Shown here: positions 7,300 through 12,242 of the stretch, in pieces
Position numbering within the stretch: the first letter of the stretch is position 1
Layout: the number at the start of each line of letters is the position of its first letter
Origin: Cyanobacteriota bacterium
GTDB taxonomy: Bacteria; Cyanobacteriota; Cyanobacteriia; Phormidesmidales; Phormidesmidaceae
Assembly: GCA_027619675.1 (NCBI GenBank)
Contig: JAQCHG010000009.1
Location: 1-12,242, forward strand
Length of the DNA: 12,242 nt
Direction: 5' to 3'
Program-made: the position numbers and the translations under genes
Notes under the pieces: generated by a model
Databases searched by the model: none
Told to the model about the DNA's origin: nothing
Seen by the model: the letters and a program-made list of their open reading frames with translations, nothing else

Positions 7300-7959
7300 T
7301 CAGGGGAGATGGTGTTTGGCGGTGTCTGCCACGATCGCGGCGGTGTCTTGGCTTAGCTGCTCTAGGGCGGCCCTGGCGGCGGGGGTGTCAAACTGACCGA
7401 TCGCCTGGGCGACCCGATGGCGCAATTGCCAGTCATCGGCGGTGACGAAGGGCAGCAGCAAATCCACAGCGCGGGGATCGCCCAATTCCCCAAGGGAACC
7501 AATGGCAGCGGTGACCACCAATTCATTGCTGGCCTCCAGGGCAGCCACTAGCAGGTCAAAGGCGCGGGCATCCCCCAGTTCCCCCAGGGCGGCAATAATG
7601 CTGAACTGCACCAGCCATTCTTGGCTAGATTCATACACAGCCTTGAGGTCTTCAAAGGCGGTGGTCAAATGCAAGGCCCCAATGGCATCCGCTGCCGCCG
7701 CCTGGACATCGGGCTCTTGATCGGACAGCAAGGCGGCCCGCAAAATCGGCAGGGCTTGGTCCAGATCCTGCTGACCTAGGCTGGTGAATTGGCTCAAGGC
7801 GGCATACCGGACGCGGGCATTGCCATCGACGGCAGCGGTTTGCAGCATCCCAAAGGCCACTGCTGGGTCGAGATCCCGCATTTGGTTGACGGCCCGGAGG
7901 CGATCGCCAAAATCAGGGGACGCCAGCAGTTGTTGGACGCTCTCGGGGGTGGGACTCAT
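7300..7959 (-). CDS. HEAT-repeat protein of the CpcE/NblB phycobilin lyase-like type
   Basis: An all-helical protein of 219 residues from the ATG at 7959, which has GGAAG 8 nt upstream; a GTG at 7977 in the same frame is an alternative. The sequence is a chain of about 30-residue HEAT or PBS-lyase repeats. Clear units are NARVRYAALSQFTSLG (about 47-62), PDVQAAAADAIGAL (83-96), EWLVQFSIIAALGELGDARAFDLLVAAL (114-141) and ELVVTAAIGSLGELGDPRAVDLLLPFV (146-172). Its length and layout resemble NblB, a CpcE-like factor required for phycobilisome breakdown, and related bilin lyases. Such HEAT proteins are numerous in cyanobacteria, so the exact role is inference. It acts in the cytoplasm as far as can be seen, with no signal or membrane segment. 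No phycobilisome genes are adjacent. It lies 167 bp downstream of the CBS gene. Confidence 0.8.
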   Translation of the reverse strand: MSPTPESVQQLLASPDFGDRLRAVNQMRDLDPAVAFGMLQTAAVDGNARVRYAALSQFTSLGQQDLDQALPILRAALLSDQEPDVQAAAADAIGALHLTTAFEDLKAVYESSQEWLVQFSIIAALGELGDARAFDLLVAALEASNELVVTAAIGSLGELGDPRAVDLLLPFVTADDWQLRHRVAQAIGQFDTPAARAALEQLSQDTAAIVADTAKHHLP

Positions 7960-8126
7960 AACCGTATCTTCCGTCACAAAGCTGCATTCCTACTATCGGG
8001 CATGGGGGGGACGGGACGGAAGGGAACTGTTCTGGATGTCTGGGGGAACCCCGGTGCGATGCGGGGCCAGGGGGCCAGGGAGCGGGGGAGTCTAACCGCG
8101 CCGCTGCCGCATCACCACGAACGGCG

Positions 8127-8618
8127 TTAGGCGGGGGCCTCTGCCAGGGTTTCGCTGTAGCTGCGGGCCATTTCCCGCACAATATCGCCTCGGGTCAGGA
8201 TGCCGATCAGATCCCCCTGGGCATCTAGGACGGGCAGACGACGGACCCGCTTGTCATGCATCAGTTGGGCCGCTTCCCGCAGGGAGGCCTCGGGGTGGAT
8301 GGTGACGATGGGGCGATCGGACATCACCTCAGCAACGGTTTGCCCCAGGGCTTTATGGAGTTCTTGGTTGTAGCGGACGGGGTTTTTGAGATAGATCACG
8401 CTGTCTAGCAGGGTGATGTAAGCCGGCAACGGGGCTCCCGTGGCCTGCCACATTAAATCGGTTTGGGACAGGATCCCCGCCAGTTTGCCGTCTTCAGCCA
8501 CCACGGGTAAACCACTGATGCGGTGCTCGGCCATGGTTTGGATGGCCTCCTTGAGAATGGCTTGGGCCGGGACCGTCACGGGGTCACGGGTCATGGCATC
8601 GGCGACGGTTGTAGGCAT
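8127..8618 (-). CDS. Two-CBS-domain protein
   Basis: A 163-residue stand-alone CBS pair. Such pairs bind adenine nucleotides (AMP, ATP, SAM) and sense energy state, or regulate a partner. The ATG at 8618 has GGGAGA about 6 nt upstream and starts directly with the first repeat. The same frame is open to 8939, but that extension overlaps the M42 peptidase gene and has antisense-like composition. CBS1 is roughly 1-60 (VADAMTRDPVTVPAQAIL, then HRISGLPVVAEDGKLAGILSQTDL). CBS2 is roughly 95-152 (VAEVMSDRPIVTIHPEASL, then KRVRRLPVLDAQGDLIGILTRGDIV). The linker of about 35 residues (APLPAYITLLDSVIYLKNP) is somewhat longer than minimal. No catalytic or membrane domain is attached, so the partner is unknown. 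TACAAT at 8775-8780 (minus) is a weak promoter candidate without a -35. Confidence 0.9.
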   Translation of the reverse strand: MPTTVADAMTRDPVTVPAQAILKEAIQTMAEHRISGLPVVAEDGKLAGILSQTDLMWQATGAPLPAYITLLDSVIYLKNPVRYNQELHKALGQTVAEVMSDRPIVTIHPEASLREAAQLMHDKRVRRLPVLDAQGDLIGILTRGDIVREMARSYSETLAEAPA

Positions 8619-8811
8619 AATGGTTCTCCCTTGGGGTACGGGGATCAGATCCCTGGCACAGCGCTGACGGGCTAAACCCTGGCTGTCCTTAAAGCGGATG
8701 CAGGGGTGCCCGTGGGACAGTGCTGAACCTGCCCGCTGCCCTTTGCATATGGGCCTGATCCCCCCGTTAATTTCATTGTAAGAAGCGGTTCTCAGGGGGG
8801 CGGTGGCCCTT

Positions 8812-9858
8812 TCATAGGTCGTTACAGTACTGCTCCAAAATATCGATGCAGCGGGCGATCGCCGTGAGGTGGGCGATCTCATAGCCGTGGGTGTTGTCCG
8901 TGGGGAAGCTGAGGCAGGCGGCACGGGGCACATGGCCAAACTTCATGGCAATGGACCCATCACTGCCAAAACCGCTGAGGGTAGCCATCTGCACGGGAAT
9001 TTGCCGCACCGCTGCCGCCTGGGCCAGTTGCTGGGTGAGGTCTTCGTCGTAGAGGCCGTAATTGTCTTGGCACAACAGCACGGGCCGGGGGCCGGGTTGA
9101 ATCGGGTATTCCCGCGAGAGGGGACAAATTTCTAGGGCGATCAACCCGCTCAGGCGCTGGCGCTGGCTGAAATAGAGGGCTCCCACCGCCCCCACCTCTT
9201 CCTTGGCGGAAAACACCAGGTAGATGGGCACCGCTGCCCGCTGAATACGGGTGGCCAGGGCTAGCAGGATGGCGATGGAGGCTTTGTTGTCGAGGGTGTA
9301 GCTGGCGATGTAGCCATTGCCCAGCAGGAAAGGGCGTTTGCGGTGTTTGCCCACTACCATCCGGGTACCGGGGCGAATCCCCGCCGCCGCTAGGGCTTCG
9401 AGGGATTGTTTGGTTTCTATCCAGGCGGTTTCCCACAGCACCGCTTGACCTTCTTGCTGCCCTTTTTGGGGCGACTCGTGGGAAATATGGCGGGAACCAA
9501 AGGACAAAATGCCGCTGATGGTGTCGCGATCGCCCAGCAGATCCACCACCCCTTCCCCATAGACCCAGGGGAAGGAGCCCCCCAGTCGCCGCACCTCCAC
9601 CCGCCCCTGGGGGCCGACGGCTTTGACGATGCCGCCAATTTCATCCTTGTGGGCGGTGATGGCGATCGCCCCCGTGGAGCGCTCACCGGGGATGTGAACA
9701 ACAATGTTGTCAGCTTCGTCCTGCCAATGCTCGACCCCCAGGGATTGCAGGCGATCGAGCAGATAGTCGTTGATCTCCTGCTCTTGGCCACTGGGGGAGT
9801 GGCACATCACCAGGGCGGTGATGGCTTCAAATAAGGAATGGGGGTCCTCAACCGTCAT
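8812..9858 (-). CDS. M42 family metallo-aminopeptidase
   Basis: A dinuclear-metal aminopeptidase of MEROPS family M42 (FrvX/PepA/TET type), which trims peptides in the cytoplasm, usually as a dodecamer. Its 348 residues match the family. The metal and catalytic residues are all visible: His70 and Asp72 (TAHKDEIGG), bridging Asp190 (LDNKAS), general base Glu220 with metal ligand Glu221 (AKEEVGAVG), an acidic ligand at Glu243 (LEICP; Asp in many relatives), and His324 (NTHGYE). The ATG at 9858 is the first in frame and fits the family N-terminus; the ribosome-binding site is weak. There is no signal peptide. The neighbours (CBS protein downstream, surface vWA protein upstream) give no clue to a specific substrate. 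Glucanase labels sometimes attached to M42 proteins are not supported here. Confidence 0.93.
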   Translation of the reverse strand: MTVEDPHSLFEAITALVMCHSPSGQEQEINDYLLDRLQSLGVEHWQDEADNIVVHIPGERSTGAIAITAHKDEIGGIVKAVGPQGRVEVRRLGGSFPWVYGEGVVDLLGDRDTISGILSFGSRHISHESPQKGQQEGQAVLWETAWIETKQSLEALAAAGIRPGTRMVVGKHRKRPFLLGNGYIASYTLDNKASIAILLALATRIQRAAVPIYLVFSAKEEVGAVGALYFSQRQRLSGLIALEICPLSREYPIQPGPRPVLLCQDNYGLYDEDLTQQLAQAAAVRQIPVQMATLSGFGSDGSIAMKFGHVPRAACLSFPTDNTHGYEIAHLTAIARCIDILEQYCNDL

Positions 9859-9965
9859 AGGGATCCGTTACCTTCAGGAACTTTCCTCACCATAAAGCCG
9901 CTGCCAGGGGTCTGGGGGTGACCAGGCACGTTTCCCCGCTCCCGATCAGGCCCGGTGATCCCCCC

Positions 9966-10874
9966 TCAACGGCGACGCAGCCGTTGCCCCAGGTAGCCGA
10001 CCCCCAGCAACCCCAACACCAGCGACGGTTCCGGTACTTCAGTCGGGTTGCTAGGGGGCGGGTTGGGTTCGGGCTCGGGTTCGGGCTCCGGTTCCGGTTC
10101 CGGTTCCGGTTCGGGCTCCGGCTGGCTGAGTTCCCGCAATAGTTTCGTCTTCAATGCTTGGTCAAAATCGCTGAAGCCACTGGCGGGTTGGACAAAGCTC
10201 CCCTCGCCCCCCGTGACATAGGCTTGGTAATAGCTGCCTAGCGTCCCCACATCATTCAAAATAGGCAGGCCGTTGATGGTGATCCCAGCGGCGATCGCAG
10301 CATTGCGGGCATTGATGACGGGGTTCAAGCAGGCGGCTGCCAGGTCATCGTTATACCACCAGCCCCAGTAAACGTAGGGGGCACAATTGGCAGTCCCCGC
10401 TAAGTTGGTGTTTTGGCGGCCATCCCCTGACACATCAATAATCAAGCGCTCCCCCATGAAGTCATTCGTCAGCAGCAGATTAGTGGCGCTGGTGAGGGCT
10501 TGGGCAATGTTGGTCGCACCGTTCGTGCTGAGGCGGGGAGCCGCTTCAATGGCATTGGCAAAGATGTGGGCATCCTCGCCATCCTGCAAGTGGAACCAGC
10601 CCAGGGAAGAGTAGGTGGTGGTGGCCCAATACTGCAAGGTGACGGCGATGCCGTTGGGGGAAGCCGCGATCAGATCAATGACGGCACTGTCCCGGAAGGC
10701 ATTGGCGTAGCTCTGGCGCTGGAGGTTGAATTCGCTGGCATCGATGCTGCCGGAAATATCAACGGAGAGCACCAGTTCAGCACCCACTAGGGTGGCGGAC
10801 CAAGCGGGGGCGGTGATGCCCAGGGTGAGGGCGATCGCCACCGCACCGACTGGGGCTAAGGAATTCGATCTCAT
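9966..10874 (-). CDS. Exported vWA (DUF1194-like) protein with Pro-Glu stalk and PEP-CTERM anchor
   Basis: A 302-residue surface protein. Residues 1-27 form a signal peptide (hydrophobic AVAIALTLGITAPA, likely cut after AWSA). A von Willebrand A domain of the DUF1194 kind covers about 30-250; its metal-binding MIDAS is seen as DISGS (39-43), Thr121 in GATNI and Asp151 in SGDGR. Next comes a repetitive Pro-Glu tract (252-270, nine PE pairs plus a final Pro), then a Pro/Asn-rich spacer. The C-terminus is a PEP-CTERM signal: VPEP at 280-283, a hydrophobic helix (LVLGLLGVGYLG) and a final RLRRR. PEP-CTERM proteins are processed by exosortase in exopolysaccharide-producing Gram-negatives; no exosortase gene is in the window. 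Asp/Ser/Thr MIDAS residues suggest metal-dependent ligand binding; the ligand is unknown. No Shine-Dalgarno is visible before the ATG at 10874. Confidence 0.9.
   Translation of the reverse strand: MRSNSLAPVGAVAIALTLGITAPAWSATLVGAELVLSVDISGSIDASEFNLQRQSYANAFRDSAVIDLIAASPNGIAVTLQYWATTTYSSLGWFHLQDGEDAHIFANAIEAAPRLSTNGATNIAQALTSATNLLLTNDFMGERLIIDVSGDGRQNTNLAGTANCAPYVYWGWWYNDDLAAACLNPVINARNAAIAAGITINGLPILNDVGTLGSYYQAYVTGGEGSFVQPASGFSDFDQALKTKLLRELSQPEPEPEPEPEPEPEPEPEPNPPPSNPTEVPEPSLVLGLLGVGYLGQRLRRR
10065..10121 (-). repeat. Hexanucleotide repeat encoding a Pro-Glu stalk
   Basis: Fifty-seven bases encode alternating Pro and Glu (nine PE pairs plus Pro). The DNA period is 6 bp, of the form CCN-GAR, with CCG/CCC and GAA/GAG mixed, so it is imperfect as a microsatellite. 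It lies between the vWA domain and the PEP-CTERM signal. Slippage would change stalk length in steps of two residues without a frameshift. Confidence 0.9.
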
Positions 10875-10985
10875 AAAAAATGCCTGAAGACTCGGTAAGT
10901 AGAAGATCTGTAGCGCTTAAGTCTCATGACTCTTCACCCCTAGCGATGGGTTCCCCATCCCCGTTTGGAACTGTTCTGGGTGGAT

Positions 10986-11044
10986 GCGAGGGCGCGTCAT
11001 CCATTCCGGGTGAATGCCTGACTGGGTGGCATTGCCGCCCTCGC
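10986..11044. repeat. Nested inverted repeat between trx-like and vWA genes
   Basis: GCGAGGGCG (10986-10994) and CGCCCTCGC (11036-11044) are exact 9-bp complements. Inside them AATGCC (11013-11018) and GGCATT (11028-11033) pair around a 9-nt loop. The element lies about 30 bp after the stop of the thioredoxin-like gene and 112 bp before the vWA start, both on the minus strand. No T run follows, so it is not a standard intrinsic terminator, though it could still slow or protect transcript ends. Confidence 0.6.
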
Positions 11045-11075
11045 TCCGGCCATCTGGCGAGTCTTCCTAATTCCG

Positions 11076-11390
11076 TTAAGCGGTGCCGTCTAGGACCGCC
11101 TGTAGCCGCTGGCGGAAGGTGCCTTTGGGATGGCCACCTTTGACTTCCCCAAGGATGGCAAAGTCCCCTTCGGGATCGGTGCAGACCAAGTAGGTGGGCC
11201 AGCCCATGTCTTCTTTGTTGGGGTATTGGGCCAGCAGCACTTGGCGATACTTACGGTAAGTGGCGGTGTCCTGCATTTTGACATCCACAAAGGTGAGCCC
11301 CAGTTCCTCGGCAACTTTGCGATCGTAGTGGGACATTTTGTGGCAAATGCCGCAGTCTTCTGAAGAGAATTTCAACACCGTTGCATCCAT
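11076..11390 (-). CDS. Thioredoxin-like protein with CGIC active site
   Basis: A 104-residue thioredoxin-fold protein, probably a cytoplasmic thiol-disulfide oxidoreductase. The active-site motif is CGIC (Cys13 to Cys16, in SSEDCGICHKM) instead of the classical CGPC, and the cis-proline is Pro65 in MGWPTYLV. Strands and helices follow the usual order (ATVLKFSS, then FVDVKMQD, then PTYLVC, then LGEVKGG). I chose the ATG at 11390 because the fold begins immediately after it and GGAG lies 12 nt upstream; an in-frame ATG at 11402 directly abuts the same GGAG and is the main alternative. Two TATGAT hexamers (minus, 11448-11453 and 11459-11464) are possible -10 boxes. Its partners are unknown. The nonclassical motif suggests a redox potential different from thioredoxin, but that is inference. 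Confidence 0.87.
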   Translation of the reverse strand: MDATVLKFSSEDCGICHKMSHYDRKVAEELGLTFVDVKMQDTATYRKYRQVLLAQYPNKEDMGWPTYLVCTDPEGDFAILGEVKGGHPKGTFRQRLQAVLDGTA

Positions 11391-11495
11391 AGGGGCGGCC
11401 ATCTCCAAAGGGTTGACTGTGACTCTGCGCGGCTCAGGGCGCTGGGGATCATACCTCCATCATAGGGGCGAGGCGTGGGGCGGCCCCATGGCGAC

Positions 11496-12242
11496 CTAAA
11501 CCGTGCCCCCGCCCAATATCGCCAGCGCTGGGCAGGGAGGCAGCTCACTGAGGCTGTCGGGCTTACTCCAGGTGAACGGCGAGGCCTGGGCGGCGGACAT
11601 CCACAGCAGGCGCTTAGCGCGGGTCATGGCCACATAGAGCAGGCGATACTCTTCCGCCACCTTGAGCCGCTGGGCCTGTTGCCAAGCGGTGATGTCATCG
11701 GGGATGGGGGCGGGCTTGTGCTCCGCGTGGGTCTCAGCACGGATTTGGGCGCGCACCACCTCCGGCAGGCTGAACTCCCCCAGAAACTTTTGCTGGGGCG
11801 GTACCCACAGATCGCCGGGGATCGTGCGCTGGTGCAAGAAGGGCAAAAAGACAACATCCCAATCTAAGCCCTTGGCCTTGTGCATGGTCAGCAGGGTGAG
11901 TTGACCGGGGCGGGTGTAGCGTTCATCCCGGTCTTCGGTATCCACCGCTTCAAACCGTTCACTGCCTAGAATCTCTTGCAAGACCCCAATCATGGCCCGC
12001 AGGGTGTTGTCTTCGCGGGTCTGCTGGGCCAAGCGGGCGGCGAGTTTGTCGGCGGTGGCCAACTCACTCTGGTTGTAGGCCAGGGTCAAGCCAATGAAGG
12101 GGATCAGTTGGTAGGGGGGCAGTTCTAAACGCGATCGCAGCAACCCCGTACAAAGGCGTTGGGCCTGGCGGGCGGGCTCCGTGGTCAGGGGGGGATCCAG
12201 GGGGGTCGGGTAGAGGAACTGTTCGGGCTGCTGGGCTAAACG
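11496..12242 (-). CDS. UvrD/Rep-family DNA helicase (C-terminal part, cut by window edge)
   Basis: The C-terminal 248 residues of a superfamily 1A ATP-dependent 3'-5' DNA helicase. The frame is open to the right edge with no start needed in the window, so about two thirds of the protein (the walker-type motifs I-IV) is missing. Motif V is visible as LTLLTMHKAKGLDWDVVFLP (residues 116-135 of the visible part) and motif VI as EEYRLLYVAMTRAKRLLWMS (197-216), with the arginine finger in MTRAKR. The protein ends about 30 residues after motif VI with a Pro/Ser-rich tail, shorter than PcrA or UvrD of many bacteria, which carry a further C-terminal extension. I therefore do not choose between uvrD, pcrA and rep. 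It lies 105 bp upstream of the thioredoxin-like gene. Confidence 0.9.
   Translation of the reverse strand, partial: RLAQQPEQFLYPTPLDPPLTTEPARQAQRLCTGLLRSRLELPPYQLIPFIGLTLAYNQSELATADKLAARLAQQTREDNTLRAMIGVLQEILGSERFEAVDTEDRDERYTRPGQLTLLTMHKAKGLDWDVVFLPFLHQRTIPGDLWVPPQQKFLGEFSLPEVVRAQIRAETHAEHKPAPIPDDITAWQQAQRLKVAEEYRLLYVAMTRAKRLLWMSAAQASPFTWSKPDSLSELPPCPALAILGGGTV

Larger units (their letters stand above)
18..12138. repeat. Dispersed HIP1 octamers (GCGATCGC), 17 copies
   Basis: By eye I count GCGATCGC starting at 18, 1566, 1890, 2229, 2337, 3974, 5210, 5714, 6096, 6120, 7900, 8855, 9526, 9662, 10291, 10831 and 12131, many within GGCGATCGCC. That is roughly one per 720 bp, against an expectation of one per tens of kb for a random octamer. 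HIP1 is a known hallmark of many cyanobacterial genomes. All but the copy at 1566 lie inside genes. One or two copies may have been missed. Confidence 0.9.

Noticed and set aside
8619..8939. N-terminal extension of the CBS protein frame, giving a 270-residue product
   Set aside because: It overlaps the M42 peptidase C-terminus, has antisense-type composition with no domain, and the ATG at 8618 has a good GGGAGA ribosome-binding site right at the start of the first CBS repeat.
9944..9960. GATCA(N7)TGATC hairpin directly after the vWA gene stop as a terminator
   Set aside because: Only 5 bp of stem and no T run; too weak to call.
11372..11452. 26-residue upstream ORF (MIPSALSRAESQ...) overlapping the thioredoxin-like start
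   Set aside because: Its GGAGG is only one base from the ATG, too close to work as a ribosome-binding site, and the peptide has no recognisable feature.
18..12138. Repeated GCGATCGC as a CRISPR or regulatory array
   Set aside because: The copies are dispersed, lie mostly inside genes and have irregular spacing; they are HIP1 genome-wide octamers, not an array.

Overview
The window looks like a chromosomal segment of a GC-rich cyanobacterium. The strongest sign is the octamer GCGATCGC (HIP1, typically within GGCGATCGCC), which I count 17 times in about 12 kb. A lipid A gene (lpxD), small proteins of cyanobacterial type, a phycobilisome-lyase-like HEAT protein and a PEP-CTERM surface protein fit the same source. 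I cannot name the species. No phage, transposase, CRISPR array, tRNA or rRNA gene is visible.

Nearly everything is on the minus strand. Reading in transcription order from the right edge: a UvrD/Rep-type helicase cut by the window end (11496-12242); a small thioredoxin-fold protein with a CGIC site (11076-11390); an exported von Willebrand A / DUF1194-like protein with a Pro-Glu stalk and a PEP-CTERM anchor (9966-10874); an M42 aminopeptidase (8812-9858); a two-CBS-domain protein (8127-8618); a HEAT-repeat protein of the CpcE/NblB type (7300-7959); an RsbW-like anti-sigma kinase (6516-6968); a coiled-coil/membrane protein of unknown function (5701-6144); asnS (4197-5585); rlmD (2732-4099); lpxD (1641-2705); and a GH57 glucan branching enzyme cut by the left edge (1-1476). 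The only plus-strand gene is a 97-residue conserved-type protein at 6214-6507, divergent from the coiled-coil gene.

Functionally this is mostly a housekeeping neighbourhood: tRNA charging and 23S rRNA methylation (asnS, rlmD), outer-membrane lipid A (lpxD), glycogen branching (GH57), peptide turnover (M42), DNA repair or unwinding (UvrD) and regulation (RsbW-like, CBS). Only rlmD-lpxD (26 bp apart) looks tightly co-transcribed; other gaps are about 70-330 bp.

The parts that coding does not explain are the intergenic stretches. The 331-bp gap 6969-7299 carries a textbook extended -10 promoter facing the anti-sigma kinase gene, an 11-bp perfect inverted repeat just past its predicted start, and further nested inverted repeats; it is the best candidate for an undescribed leader or small RNA. 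A second nested inverted repeat lies at 10986-11044, and the asnS leader contains two short tandem duplications. I see no convincing new multi-gene system.
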